NCBI GenBank assembly: GCA_964035775.1
Contig: OZ038317.1
Location: forward strand, 2,289,572-2,353,571
Source: Osedax frankpressi
Taxonomy: Eukaryota; Annelida; Polychaeta; Sabellida; Siboglinidae
Direction: 5' to 3'
DNA length: 64,000 nucleotides
The translations under genes were made by a program, and so were the position numbers. This document shows positions 16,201 to 33,600 of the stretch, one piece after another. A model generated the notes under the pieces. It searched no databases. It saw only the letters and a list, made by a program, of their open reading frames with translations, and was not told the DNA's origin. Within the stretch, counting starts at the first letter, position 1. Each line of letters begins with the position of its first letter.

Positions 16201-18079
16201 GTACACTTGTAACACTGTAACACTGTAACACTGTAACACTGTAACACTGTAACACTGTAACACTGTACACTTGTAACACTGTAACACTGTACACTTGTAA
16301 CACTGTAACACTGTAACACTGTAACACTGTAACACTGTAACACTGTAACACTGTACACTTGTAACACTGTACACTTGTAACACTGTAACACTGTACACTT
16401 GTAACACTTGTAACACTGTACACTTGTAACACTGTAACACTGTACACTTGTAACACTGTACACTTGTAACACTGTAACACTGTAACACTGTACACTTGTA
16501 ACACTGTAACACTGTACACTTGTAACACTGTAACACTGTACACTTGTAACACTGTAACACTGTAACACTGTACACTTGTAACACTGTAACACTGTAACAC
16601 TGTACACTTGTAACACTGTAACACTGTACACTTGTAACACTGTAACACTGTAACACTGTAACACTGTAACACTGTACACTTGTAACACTGTAACACTGTA
16701 ACACTGTACACTTGTAACACTGTAACAATGTACACTTGTAACACTGTACACTTGTAACACTGTACACTTGTAACACTGTAACACTGTAACACTGTACACT
16801 TGTAACACTGTAACACTGTAACACTGTAACACTGTACACTTGTAACACTGTAACACTGTAACACTGTAACACTGTAACACTGTAACACTGTACACTTGTA
16901 ACACTGTAACACTGTAACACTGTAACACTGTAACACTGTAACACTGTAACACTGTAACACTGTACACTTGTAACACTTGTAACACTGTAACACTGTACAC
17001 TTGTAACACTGTAACACTGTAACACTGTAACACTGTACACTTGTAACACTGTAACACTGTAACACTGTAACACTGTAACACTGTAACACTGTAACACTGT
17101 ACACTTGTAACACTGTAACACTGTAACACTGTAACACTGTAACACTGTACACTTGTAACACTGTAACACTGTACACTTGTAACACTGTAACACTGTAACA
17201 CTGTAACACTGTAACACTGTAACACTGTACACTTGTAACACTGTACACTTGTAACACTGTAACACTGTACACTTGTAACACTGTAACACTGTAACACTGT
17301 AACACTGTAACACTGTACACTTGTAACACTGTAACACTGTAACACTGTAACACTGTAACACTGTACACTTGTAACACTGTAACACTGTACACTTGTAACA
17401 CTGTAACACTGTAACACTGTACACTTGTAACACTGTAACACTGTAACACTGTAACACTGTACACTTGTAACACTGTAACACTGTACACTTGTAACACTGT
17501 ACACTTGTAACACTGTACACTTGTAACACTGTACACTTGTAACACTGTACACTTGTAACACTGTAACACTGTACACTGTACACTTGTAACACTGTAACAC
17601 TGTACACTTGTAACACTGTACACTTGTAACACTGTAACACTGTAACACTGTAACACTGTAACACTGTACACTTGTAACACTGTAACACTGTAACACTGTA
17701 ACACTGTAACACTGTACACTTGTAACACTGTACACTTGTAACACTGTAACACTGTAACACTGTACACTTGTAACACTGTAACACTGTACACTTGTAACAC
17801 TGTACACTTGTAACACTGTAACACTGTACACTTGTAACACTGTACACTTGTAACACTGTAACACTGTACACTTGTAACACTGTACACTTGTAACACTGTA
17901 ACACTTGTAACACTGTACACTTGTAACACTGTAACACTGTACACTTGTAACACTGTAACACTGTACACTTGTAACACTGTAACACTGTACACTTGTAACA
18001 CTGTAACACTTGTAACACTGTAACACTGTAACACTGTACACTTGTAACACTGTAACACTGTACACTTGTAACACTGTAC

Positions 18080-19040
18080 ACTTGTAACACTGTACACTTG
18101 TAACACTGTAACACTGTACACTTGTAACACTGTAACACTGTACACTTGTAACACTGTAACACTGTACACTTGTAACACTGTACACTTGTAACACTGTAAC
18201 ACTGTAACACTGCACACTTGTAACACTGTAACACTGTACACTTGTAACACTGTAACACTGTAACACTGTAACACTGTAACACTGTAACACTGTAACACTG
18301 TACACTTGTAACACTGTAACACTGTAACACTGTACACTTGTAACACTGTACACTGTAACACTGTAACACTGTAACACTGTAACACTGTAACACTGTACAC
18401 TTGTAACACTGTAACACTGTACACTTGTAACACTGTAACACTGTAACACTGTAACACTGTAACACTGTAACACTGTACACTTGTAACACTGTACACTTGT
18501 AACACTGTAACACTGTAACACTGTAACACTGTAACACTGTACACTTGTAACACTGTAACACTTGTAACACTGTACACTTGTAACACTGTAACACTGTACA
18601 CTTGTAACACTGTAACACTGTACACTTGTAACACTGTAACACTGTACACTTGTAACACTGTACACTTGTAACACTGTAACACTGTAACACTGTACACTTG
18701 TAACACTGTAACACTGTACACTTGTAACACTGTAACACTGTAACACTGTAACACTGTAACACTGTAACACTGTAACACTGTACACTTGTAACACTGTAAC
18801 ACTGTAACACTGTACACTTGTAACACTGTACACTGTAACACTGTAACACTGTAACACTGTAACACTGTAACACTGTACACTTGTAACACTGTAACACTGT
18901 ACACTTGTAACACTGTAACACTGTAACACTGTAACACTGTAACACTGTAACACTGTACACTTGTAACACTGTACACTTGTAACACTGTAACACTGTAACA
19001 CTGTAACACTGTAACACTGTACACTTGTAACACTGTAACA
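18080..19040. repeat. Tandem 480-bp duplication within the satellite
   Basis: Sequence from about 18,080 to 18,560 is repeated from about 18,560 to 19,040 with a displacement of exactly 480 bp (60 octamers). Reading the copies side by side I find one base difference (a C in place of T near 18,213). A 7-mer at about 18,350 and at about 18,830 marks both copies. This is among the youngest amplification events visible in the window. Confidence 0.92.
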
Positions 19041-22000
19041 CTGTAACACTGTAACACTGTACACTTGTAACACTGTAACACTGTACACTTGTAACACTGT
19101 AACACTGTACACTTGTAACACTGTACACTTGTAACACTGTACACTTGTAACACTGTAACACTGTACACTTGTAACACTGTAACACTGTAACACTGTACAC
19201 TTGTAACACTGTACACTTGTAACACTGTAACACTGTAACACTGTAACACTGTACACTTGTAACACTGTAACACTGTACACTTGTAACACTGTACACTTGT
19301 AACACTGTACACTTGTAACACTGTAACACTGTACACTTGTAACACTGTACACTTGTAACACTGTACACTTGTAACACTGTAACACTGTACACTTGTAACA
19401 CTGTACACTTGTAACACTGTAACACTGTAACACTGTACACTTGTAACACTGTAACACTGTACACTTGTAACACTGTACACTTGTAACACTGTACACTTGT
19501 AACACTGTAACACTGTACACTTGTAACACTGTAACACTGTAACACTGTAACACTGTAACACTGTAACACTGTACACTTGTAACACTGTAACACTGTACAC
19601 TTGTAACACTGTACACTTGTAACACTGTAACACTGTACACTTGTAACACTGTACACTTGTAACACTGTACACTTGTAACACTGTAACACTGTACACTTGT
19701 AACACTGTAACACTGTACACTTGTAACACTGTACACTTGTAACACTGTACACTTGTAACACTGTAACACTGTAACACTGTAACACTGTAACACTGTACAC
19801 TTGTAACACTGTACACTTGTAACACTGTAACACTGTAACACTGTACACTTGTAACACTGTACACTTATAACACTGTAACACTGTAACACTGTACACTTGT
19901 AACACTGTACACTTGTAACACTTGTAACACTGTACACTTGTAACACTGTAACACTGTAACACTGTACACTTGTAACACTGTAACACTGTAACACTTGTAA
20001 CACTGTACACTTGTAACACTGTACACTTGTAACACTGTAACACTGTACACTTGTAACACTGTACACTTGTAACACTGTAACACTGTAACACTTGTAACAC
20101 TGTACACTTGTAACACTGTAACACTGTACACTTGTAACACTGTACACTTGTAACACTGTAACACTGTACACTTGTAACACTGTAACACTGTACACTTGTA
20201 ACACTGTACACTTGTAACACTGTAACACTGTACACTTGTAACACTTGTAACACTGTAACACTGTAACACTGTAACACTGTACACTTGTAACACTGTACAC
20301 TTGTAACACTGTAACACTGTACACTTGTAACACTGTAACACTGTACACTTGTAACACTGTACACTTGTAACACTGTAACACTGTACACTTGTAACACTTG
20401 TAACACTGTAACACTGTAACACTGTAACACTGTACACTTGTAACACTTACACTTGTAACACTGTAACACTGTAACACTTGTAACACTGTACACTTGTAAC
20501 ACTGTAACACTGTACACTTGTAACACTGTACACTTGTAACACTGTAACACTGTAACACTGTAACACTGTAACACTGTACACTTGTAACACTGTAACACTG
20601 TACACTTGTAACACTGTAACACTGTACACTTGTAACACTGTACACTTGTAACACTGTAACACTGTAACACTGTACACTTGTAACACTGTAACACTGTACA
20701 CTTGTAACACTGTAACACTGTACACTTGTAACACTGTACACTTGTAACACTGTAACACTGTAACACTGTAACACTGTACACTTGTAACACTGTACACTTG
20801 TAACACTGTAACACTGTAACACTGTAACACTGTACACTTGTAACACTGTAACACTGTACACTTGTAACACTGTAACACTGTACACTTGTAACACTGTAAC
20901 ACTGTACACTTGTAACACTGTAACACTGTAACACTGTACACTTGTAACACTGTACACTTGTAACACTGTAACACTGTACACTTGTAACACTGTAACACTG
21001 TAACACTGTAACACTGTACACTTGTAACACTGTACACTTGTAACACTGTAACACTGTACACTTGTAACACTGTACACTTGTAACACTGTAACACTGTACA
21101 CTTGTAACACTGTAACACTGTAACACTGTAACACTGTAACACTGTACACTTGTAACACTGTACACTTGTAACACTGTAACACTGTACACTTGTAACACTT
21201 GCAACACTGTACACTTGTAACACTGTAACACTGTACACTTGTAACACTGTAACACTGTAACACTGTAACACTGTAACACTGTAACACTGTAACACTGTAA
21301 CACTGTAACACTGTAACACTGTACACTTGTAACACTGTAACACTGTACACTTGTAACACTGTAACACTGTACACTTGTAACACTGTAACACTGTACACTT
21401 GTAACACTGTACACTTGTAACACTGTAACACTGTAACACTGTAACACTGTACACTTGTAACACTGTAACACTGTACACTTGTAACACTGTAACACTGTAC
21501 ACTTGTAACACTGTACACTTGTAACACTGTAACACTGTAACACTGTAACACTGTACACTTGTAACACTGTAACACTGTACACTTGTAACACTGTAACACT
21601 GTAACACTGTACACTTGTAACACTGTAACACTGTACACTTGTAACACTGTAACACTGTACACTTGTAACACTGTAACACTGTAACACTGTAACACTGTAC
21701 ACTTGTAACACTGTAACACTGTAACACTGAACACTTGTAACACTGTAACACTGTACACTTGTAACACTGTACACTTGTAACACTGTAACACTGTAACACT
21801 GTACACTTGTAACACTGTAACACTGTAACACTGTAACACTGTACACTTGTAACACTGTAACACTGTAACACTGTAACACTGTAACACTGTAACACTGTAC
21901 ACTTGTAACACTGTAACACTGTAACACTGTAACACTGTAACACTGTAACACTGTAACACTGTAACACTGTACACTTGTAACACTTGTAACACTGTAACAC

Positions 22001-23199
22001 TGTACACTTGTAACACTGTAACACTGTAACACTGTAACACTGTACACTTGTAACACTGTAACACTGTAACACTGTAACACTGTAACACTGTAACACTGTA
22101 ACACTGTAACACTGTACACTTGTAACACTGTAACACTGTAACACTGTAACACTGTAACACTGTACACTTGTAACACTGTAACACTGTAACACTGTACACT
22201 TGTAACACTGTAACACTGTAACACTGTAACACTGTAACACTGTAACACTGTACACTTGTAACACTGTACACTTGTAACACTGTAACACTGTACACTTGTA
22301 ACACTGTAACACTGTAACACTGTAACACTGTAACACTGTACACTTGTAACACTGTAACACTGTAACACTGTAACACTGTACACTTGTAACACTGTAACAC
22401 TGTACACTTGTAACACTGTAACACTGTAACACTGTACACTTGTAACACTGTAACACTGTAACACTGTAACACTGTACACTTGTAACACTGTAACACTGTA
22501 CACTTGTAACACTGTACACTTGTAACACTGTACACTTGTAACACTGTACACTTGTAACACTGTACACTTGTAACACTGTAACACTGTACACTGTACACTT
22601 GTAACACTGTAACACTGTAACACTGTACACTTGTAACACTGTACACTTGTAACACTGTAACACTGTAACACTGTAACACTGTAACACTGTACACTTGTAA
22701 CACTGTAACACTGTAACACTGTAACACTGTAACACTGTACACTTGTAACACTGTACACTTGTAACACTGTAACACTGTAACACTGTACACTTGTAACACT
22801 GTAACACTGTAACACTGTAACACTGTACACTTGTAACACTGTACACTTGTAACACTGTAACACTGTAACACTGTACACTTGTAACACTGTAACACTGTAA
22901 CACTGTAACACTGTACACTTGTAACACTGTACACTTGTAACACTGTAACACTGTAACACTGTACACTTGTAACACTGTAACACTGTAACACTGTACACTT
23001 GTAACACTGTACACTTGTAACACTGTAACACTGTAACACTGTAACACTGTACACTTGTAACACTGTAACACTGTAACACTGTAACACTGTACACTTGTAA
23101 CACTGTACACTTGTAACACTGTAACACTGTACACTTGTAACACTGTAACACTGTAACACTGTAACACTGTAACACTGTACACTTGTAACACTGTACACT

Positions 23200-23600
23200 T
23201 GTAACACTGTATACTTGTAACACTGTAACACTGTACACTTGTAACACTTGTAACACTGTAACACTGTAACACTGTAACACTGTACACTTGTAACACTGTA
23301 ACACTGTAACACTGTAACACTGTACACTTGTAACACTGTAACACTGTACACTTGTAACACTGTACACTTGTAACACTGTAACACTGTAACACTGTACACT
23401 TGTAACACTGTAACACTGTAACACTGTACACTTGTAACACTGTAACACTGTAACACTGTACACTTGTAACACTGTAACACTGTACACTTGTATCACTGTA
23501 ACACTGTACACTTGTAACACTGTACACTTGTAACACTGTAACACTGTAACACTGTAACACTGTAACACTATAACACTTGTAACACTGTAACACTGTACAC
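23200..23600. repeat. Third, diverged copy of the TATCACTG/TAACACTA block
   Basis: TATACTTG at about 23,210, then TATCACTG at about 23,491 and TAACACTA at about 23,570, repeat the marker order found at 5,973 / 6,301 / 6,360. The words just before TATCACTG (B followed by 3, 3 and 2 A units) are the same as before 281 and 6,301. Spacing differs by some tens of bases, so this copy is older or rearranged. Confidence 0.7.
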
Positions 23601-26600
23601 TTGTAACACTGTACACTTGTAACACTGTACACTTGTAACACTGTAACACTGTAACACTGTACACTTGTAACACTGTACACTTGTAACACTGTACACTTGT
23701 AACACTGTAACACTGTAACACTGTAACACTGTAACACTGTAACACTGTAACACTGTAACACTGTAACACTGTACACTTGTAACACTGTACACTTGTAACA
23801 CTGTACACTTGTAACACTGTAACACTGTAACACTGTACACTTGTAACACTGTACACTTGTAACACTGTAACACTGTACACTTGTAACACTGTAACACTGT
23901 ACACTTGTAACACTGTACACTTGTAACACTGTAACACTGTAACACTGTACACTTGTAACACTGTAACACTGTACACTTGTAACACTGTAACACTGTAACA
24001 CTGTACACTTGTAACACTGTAACACTGTACACTTGTAACACTGTACACTTGTAACACTGTAACACTGTAACACTGTACACTTGTAACACTGTAACACTGT
24101 ACACTTGTAACACTGTACACTTGTAACACTGTAACACTGTAACACTGTACACTTGTAACACTGTAACACTGTACACTTGTAACACTGTAACACTGTAACA
24201 CTGTACACTTGTAACACTGTACACTTGTAACACTGTAACACTGTACACTTGTAACACTGTAACACTGTACACTTGTAACACTGTACACTTGTAACACTGT
24301 AACACTGTACACTTGTAACACTTGTAACACTGTAACACTGTACACTTGTAACACTGTAACACTGTACACTTGTAACACTGTAACACTGTACACTTGTAAC
24401 ACTGTACACTTGTAACACTGTAACACTGTAACACTGTAACACTGTAACACTGTACACTTGTAACACTGTAACACTGTAACACTTGTAACACTGTAACACT
24501 GTACACTTGTAACACTGTAACACTGTAACACTGTACACTTGTAACACTGTAACACTGTACACTTGTAACACTGTACACTTGTAACACTGTAACACTGTAA
24601 CACTGTACACTTGTAACACTGTAACACTGTACACTTGTAACACTGTACACTTGTAACACTGTAACACTGTAACACTGTAACACTGTAACACTGTACACTT
24701 GTAACACTGTAACACTGTACACTTGTAACACTGTACACTTGTAACACTGTACACTTGTAACACTGTACACTTGTAACACTGTAACACTTGTAACACTGTA
24801 ACACTGTAACACTGTAACACTGTACACTTGTAACACTGTACACTTGTAACACTGTACACTTGTAACACTGTACACTTGTAACACTGTAACACTGTAACAC
24901 TGTAACACTGTAACACTGTAACACTGTAACACTGTACACTTGTAACACTGTAACACTGTAACACTGTAACACTGTAACACTGTAACACTGTAACACTGTA
25001 ACACTGTAACACTGTACACTTGTAACACTTGTAACACTGTACACTTGTAACACTGTAACACTGTAACACTGTAACACTGTAACACTGTACACTTGTAACA
25101 CTGTACACTTGTAACACTGTAACACTGTAACACTGTAACACTGTACACTTGTAACACTGTACACTTGTAACACTGTAACACTGTAACACTGTAACACTGT
25201 ACACTTGTAACACTGTACACTTGTAACACTGTAACACTGTACACTTGTAACACTGTACACTTGTAACACTGTAACACTGTAACACTGTAACACTGTAACA
25301 CTGTACACTTGTAACACTTGTAACACTGTACACTTGTAACACTGTAACACTGTAACACTGTAACACTGTAACACTGTACACTTGTAACACTGTAACACTG
25401 TAACACTGTAACACTGTAACACTGTAACACTGTACACTTGTAACACTGTACACTTGTAACACTGTAACACTGTACACTTGTAACACTGTAACACTGTAAC
25501 ACTGTACACTTGTAACACTGTAACACTGTAACACTGTAACACTGTAACACTGTACACTTGTAACACTGTAACACTGTACACTTGTAACACTGTAACACTG
25601 TACACTTGTAACACTGTAACACTGTAACACTGTACACTTGTAACACTGTACACTTGTAACACTGTAACACTGTACACTTGTAACACTGTAACACTGTACA
25701 CTTGTAACACTGTAACACTGTACACTTGTAACACTGTAACACTGTAACACTGTAACACTGTAACACTGTAACACTGTACACTTGTAACACTGTAACACTG
25801 TACACTTGTAACACTGTAACACTGTAACACTGTACACTTGTAACACTGTACACTTGTAACACTGTAACACTGTAACACTGTAACACTGTAACACTGTAAC
25901 ACTGTACACTTGTAACACTGTAACACTGTAACACTGTAACACTGTACACTTGTAACACTGTACACTTGTAACACTGTAACACTGTAACACTGTAACACTG
26001 TAACACTGTACACTTGTAACACTGTACACTTGTAACACTGTAACACTGTACACTTGTAACACTGTAACACTGTAACACTGTAACACTGTACACTTGTAAC
26101 ACTGTAACACTGTAACACTGTAACACTGTACACTTGTAACACTGTACACTTGTAACACTGTAACACTGTACACTTGTAACACTGTAACACTGTACACTTG
26201 TAACACTGTACACTTGTAACACTGTACACTTGTAACACTGTACACTTGTAACACTGTAACACTGTAACACTGTAACACTGTACACTTGTAACACTGTAAC
26301 ACTGTACACTTGTAACACTGTAACACTGTACACTTGTAACACTGTAACACTGTACACTTGTAACACTGTAACACTGTACACTTGTAACACTTGTAACACT
26401 GTACACTTGTAACACTGTAACACTGTACACTTGTAACACTGTAACACTTGTAACACTGTAACACTGTAACACTGTAACACTGTAACACTGTAACACTGTA
26501 ACACTGTAACACTGTAACACTGTACACTTGTAACACTATAACACTGTAACACTGTAACACTGTACACTTGTAACACTGTAACACTGTACACTTGTAACAC

Positions 26601-29600
26601 TGTAACACTGTACACTTGTAACACTGTAACACTGTAACACTGTAACACTGTAACACTGTACACTTGTAACACTGTACACTTGTAACACTGTAACACTGTA
26701 ACACTGTAACACTGTAACACTGTACACTTGTAACACTGTAACACTGTACACTTGTAACACTGTAACACTGTACACTTGTAACACTGTAACACTGTAACAC
26801 TGTAACACTGTACACTTGTAACACTGTAACACTGTAACACTGTAACACTGTACACTTGTAACACTGTACACTTGTAACACTGTAACACTGTACACTTGTA
26901 ACACTGTAACACTGTACACTTGTAACACTGTACACTTGTAACACTGTAACACTGTAACACTGTACACTTGTAACACTTGTAACACTGTAACACTGTACAC
27001 TTGTAACACTGTAACACTGTACACTTGTAACACTGTAACACTGTACACTTGTAACACTGTACACTTGTAACACTGTAACACTGTAACACTGTAACACTGT
27101 ACACTTGTAACACTGTAACACTTGTAACACTGTAACACTGTACACTTGTAACACTGTAACACTGTAACACTGTACACTTGTAACACTGTAACACTGTACA
27201 CTTGTAACACTGTACACTTGTAACACTGTAACACTGTAACACTGTACACTTGTAACACTGTAACACTGTACACTTGTAACACTGTACACTTGTAACACTG
27301 TAACACTGTAACACTGTAACACTGTAACACTGTACACTTGTAACACTGTAACACTGTACACTTGTAACACTGTACACTTGTAACACTGTACACTTGTAAC
27401 ACTGTACACTTGTAACACTGTAACACTTGTAACACTGTAACACTGTAACACTGTAACACTGTACACTTGTAACACTGTACACTTGTAACACTGTACACTT
27501 GTAACACTGTACACTTGTAACACTGTAACACTGTAACACTGTAACACTGTAACACTGTAACACTGTAACACTGTACACTTGTAACACTGTAACACTGTAA
27601 CACTGTAACACTGTAACACTGTAACACTGTAACACTGTAACACTGTAACACTGTAACACTGTAACACTGTAACACTGTAACACTGTAACACTGTAACACT
27701 GTACACTTGTAACACTTGTAACACTGTACACTTGTAACACTGTAACACTGTAACACTGTAACACTGTAACACTGTACACTTGTAACACTGTACACTTGTA
27801 ACACTGTAACACTGTAACACTGTAACACTGTAACACTGTACACTTGTAACACTGTACACTTGTAACACTGTAACACTGTAACACTGTAACACTGTACACT
27901 TGTAACACTGTACACTTGTAACACTGTAACACTGTACACTTGTAACACTGTACACTTGTAACACTGTAACACTGTAACACTGTAACACTGTAACACTGTA
28001 CACTTGTAACACTTGTAACACTGTACACTTGTAACACTGTAACACTGTAACACTGTAACACTGTAACACTGTACACTTGTAACACTGTAACACTGTAACA
28101 CTGTAACACTGTAACACTGTAACACTGTACACTTGTAACACTGTACACTTGTAACACTGTAACACTGTACACTTGTAACACTGTAACACTGTAACACTGT
28201 ACACTTGTAACACTGTAACACTGTAACACTGTAACACTGTAACACTGTAACACTGTACACTTGTAACACTGTAACACTGTACACTTGTAACACTGTAACA
28301 CTGTACACTTGTAACACTGTAACACTGTAACACTGTACACTTGTAACACTGTACACTTGTAACACTGTAACACTGTACACTTGTAACACTGTAACACTGT
28401 ACACTTGTAACACTGTAACACTGTACACTTGTAACACTGTAACACTGTAACACTGTAACACTGTAACACTGTAACACTGTACACTTGTAACACTGTAACA
28501 CTGTACACTTGTAACACTGTAACACTGTAACACTGTACACTTGTAACACTGTACACTTGTAACACTGTAACACTGTAACACTGTAACACTGTAACACTGT
28601 ACACTTGTAACACTGTAACACTGTAACACTGTAACACTGTACACTTGTAACACTGTACACTTGTAACACTGTAACACTGTAACACTGTAACACTGTAACA
28701 CTGTACACTTGTAACACTGTAACACTGTACACTTGTAACACTGTAACACTGTACACTTGTAACACTGTAACACTGTAACACTGTACACTTGTAACACTGT
28801 AACACTGTAACACTGTAACACTGTACACTTGTAACACTGTACACTTGTAACACTGTAACACTGTACACTTGTAACACTGTAACACTGTACACTTGTAACA
28901 CTGTACACTTGTAACACTGTACACTTGTAACACTGTACACTTGTAACACTGTAACACTGTAACACTGTAACACTGTACACTTGTAACACTGTAACACTGT
29001 ACACTTGTAACACTGTACACTTGTAACACTGTAACACTGTACACTTGTAACACTGTAACACTGTACACTTGTAACACTTGTAACACTGTACACTTGTAAC
29101 ACTGTAACACTGTACACTTGTAACACTTGTAACACTGTACACTTGTAACACTGTAACACTGTAACACTGTAACACTGTAACACTGTAACACTGTAACACT
29201 GTAACACTGTAACACTGTACACTTGTAACACTGTAACACTGTAACACTGTAACACTGTACACTTGTAACACTGTAACACTGTACACTTGTAACACTGTAA
29301 CACTGTACACTTGTAACACTGTAACACTGTAACACTGTAACACTGTAACACTGTACACTTGTAACACTGTACACTTGTAACACTGTAACACTGTAACACT
29401 GTAACACTGTAACACTGTACACTTGTAACACTGTAACACTGTACACTTGTAACACTGTAACACTGTACACTTGTAACACTGTAACACTGTAACACTGTAA
29501 CACTGTACACTTGTAACACTGTAACACTGTACACTTGTAACACTGTAACACTGTACACTTGTAACACTGTAACACTGTAACACTGTAACACTGTAACACT

Positions 29601-30209
29601 GTACACTTGTAACACTGTACACTTGTAACACTGTAACACTGTAACACTGTAACACTGTAACACTGTAACACTGTACACTTGTAACACTGTAACACTGTAA
29701 CACTGTAACACTGTACACTTGTAACACTGTAACACTGTACACTTGTAACACTGTAACACTGTACACTTGTAACACTGTAACACTGTAACACTGTAACACT
29801 GTAACACTGTACACTTGTAACACTGTACACTTGTAACACTGTAACACTGTAACACTGTAACACTGTAACACTGTACACTTGTAACACTGTAACACTGTAC
29901 ACTTGTAACACTGTAACACTGTACACTTGTAACACTGTACACTTGTAACACTGTACACTTGTAACACTGTACACTTGTAACACTGTAACACTGTAACACT
30001 GTAACACTGTACACTTGTAACACTGTAACACTGTACACTTGTAACACTGTAACACTGTACACTTGTAACACTGTAACACTGTACACTTGTAACACTGTAA
30101 CACTGTACACTTGTAACACTTGTAACACTGTACACTTGTAACACTGTAACACTGTACACTTGTAACACTGTAACACTGTAACACTGTAACACTGTAACAC
30201 TGTACACTT

Positions 30210-30660
30210 GTAACACTGTACACTGTAACACTGTAACACTGTAACACTGTAACACTGTACACTTGTAACACTGTAACACTGTACACTGTAACACTGTAAC
30301 ACTGTACACTTGTAAAACTGTAACACTGTAACACTGTAACACTGTAACACTGTAACACTTGTAACACTGTAACACTGTAACACTGTAACACTTGTAACAC
30401 TGTAACACTGTAACACTGTAACACTGTAACACTGTAACACTGTAACACTGTAACACTGTAACACTGTAACACTGTAACACTGTAACACTTGTAACACTGT
30501 AACGCTGTAACGCTGTAACGCTGTAACACTGTAACACTGTAACACTGTAACACTGTAACACTGTAACACTGTAACACTGTAACACTGTAACACTGTAACA
30601 CTGTAACACTGTAACACTGTACACTTGTAAAACTGTAACACTGTACACTTGTAACACTGT
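30210..30660. repeat. Detached relative of the 1.9-kb higher-order repeat
   Basis: Two 7-mers, TAAAACTG at about 30,313, a run of three TAACGCTG units at about 30,500-30,523 and a second TAAAACTG at about 30,628 follow the order seen at 8.4-8.8 kb and 10.3-10.7 kb. The TAACGCTG run has three units here and two there. The copy lies about 20 kb from its relatives. Confidence 0.8.
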
Positions 30661-33600
30661 AACACTGTACACTTGTAACACTGTAACACTGTACACGTGT
30701 AACACTGTACACTTGTAACACTGTAACACTGTACACTTGTAACACTGTAACACTGTACACTTGTAACACTGTAACACTGTACACTTGTAACACTGTACAC
30801 TTGTAACACTGTAACACTGTACACTTGTAACACTGTAATACTGTAACACTTGTAACACTGTACACTTGTAACACTGTAACACTGTACACTTGTAACACTG
30901 TACACTTGTAACACTGTACACTTGTAACACTGTAACACTGTACACTTGTAACACTGTAACACTGTAACACTGTACACTTGTAACACTGTAACACTGTACA
31001 CTTGTAACACTGTAACACTGTACACTTGTAACACTGTACACTTGTAACACTGTACACTTGTAACACTGTAACACTGTAACACTTGTAACACTGTACACTT
31101 GTAACACTGTAACACTGTACACTTGTAACACTGTACACTTGTAACACTGTAACACTGTACACTTGTAACACTGTAACACTGTAACACTGTACACTTGTAA
31201 CACTGTAACACTGTACACTTGTAACACTGTACACTTGTAACACTGTAACACTGTAACACTTGTAACACTGTACACTTGTAACACTGTAACACTGTACACT
31301 TGTAACACTGTACACTTGTAACACTGTACACTTGTAACACTGTAACACTGTAACACTGTACACTTGTAACACTGTAACACTGTACACTTGTAACACTGTA
31401 ACACTGTACACTTGTAACACTGTAACACTGTACACTTGTAACACTGTAACACTGTACACTTGTAACACTGTACACTTGTAACACTGTAACACTGTACACT
31501 TGTAACACTGTACACTTGTAACACTGTAACACTTGTAACACTGTACACTTGTAACACTGTAACACTGTACACTTGTAACACTGTACACTTGTAACACTGT
31601 AACACTGTAACACTGTAACACTGTAACACTGTAACACTGTAACACTGTACACTTGTAACACTGTAACACTGTAACACTGTACACTTGTAACACTGTACAC
31701 TGTAACACTGTAACACTGTAACACTGTAACACTGTAACACTGTAACACTGTACACTTGTAACACTGTAACACTGTACACTTGTAACACTGTACACTTGTA
31801 ACACTGTAACACTGTAACACTGTAACACTGTAACACTGTAACACTGTACACTTGTAACACTGTAACACTGTAACACTGTACACTTGTAACACTGTACACT
31901 GTAACACTGTAACACTGTAACACTGTAACACTGTACACTTGTAACACTGTACACTTGTAACACTGTAACACTGTACACTGTAACACTGTAACACTGTAAC
32001 ACTGTAACACTGTAACACTGTAACACTGTACACTTGTAACACTGTAACACTGTAACACTGTAACACTGTAACACTGTACACTTGTAACACTGTAACACTG
32101 TACACTTGTAACACTGTAACACTGTAACACTGTAACACTGTAACACTGTAACACTGTACACTTGTAACACTGTAACACTGTAACACTGTACACTTGTAAC
32201 ACTGTACACTGTAACACTGTAACACTGTAACACTGTAACACTGTAACACTGTAACACTGTACACTTGTAACACTGTAACACTGTACACTTGTAACACTGT
32301 ACACTTGTAACACTGTACACTTGTAACACTGTAACACTGTACACTTGTAACACTGTAACACTGTACACTTGTAACACTGTACACTTGTAACACTGTAACA
32401 CTGTACACTTGTAACACTGTAACACTGTACACTTGTAACACTGTAACACTGTAACACTGTAACACTGTAACACTATAACACTTGTAACACTGTAACACTG
32501 TACACTTGTAACACTGTACACTTGTAACACTGTACACTTGTAACACTGTAACACTGTACACTTGTAACACTGTAACACTGTAACACTGTAACACTGTAAC
32601 ACTGTAACACTGTACTATTGTAACACTGTACACTTGTAACACTGTAACACTGTAACACTGTAACACTGTACACTTGTAACACTGTAACACTGTAACACTG
32701 TAACACTGTACACTTGTAACACTGTAACACTGTACACTTGTAACACTGTAACACTGTACACTTGTAACACTGTACACTTGTAACACTGTACACTTGTAAC
32801 ACTGTACACTTGTAACACTGTAACACTGTACACTTGTAACACTGTAACACTGTACACTTGTAACACTGTACACTTGTAACACTGTAACACTGTAACACTG
32901 TACACTTGTAACACTGTAACACTGTACACTTGTAACACTGTAACACTGTAACACTGTAACACTGTAACACTGTAACACTGTAACACTATAACACTTGTAA
33001 CACTGTAACACTGTACACTTGTAACACTGTACACTTGTAACACTGTACACTTGTAACACTGTAACACTGTACACTTGTAACACTGTAACACTGTAACACT
33101 GTAACACTGTACACTTGTAACACTGTAACACTGTAACACTTGTAACACTGTACACTTGTAACACTGTAACACTGTACACTTGTAACACTGTACACTTGTA
33201 ACACTGTACACTTGTAACACTGTAACACTGTAACACTTGTAACACTGTACACTTGTAACACTGTAACACTGTACACTTGTAACACTGTACACTTGTAACA
33301 CTGTAACACTGTACACTTGTAACACTGTAACACTGTACACTTGTAACACTGTACACTTGTAACACTGTAACACTGTAACACTGTACACTTGTAACACTGT
33401 AACACTTGTAACACTGTACACTTGTAACACTTGTAACACTGTAACACTGTAACACTGTAACACTGTACACTTGTAACACTGTACACTTGTAACACTGTAA
33501 CACTGTACACTTGTAACACTGTAACACTGTACACTTGTAACACTGTACACTTGTAACACTGTAACACTGTACACTTGTAACACTTGTAACACTGTAACAC

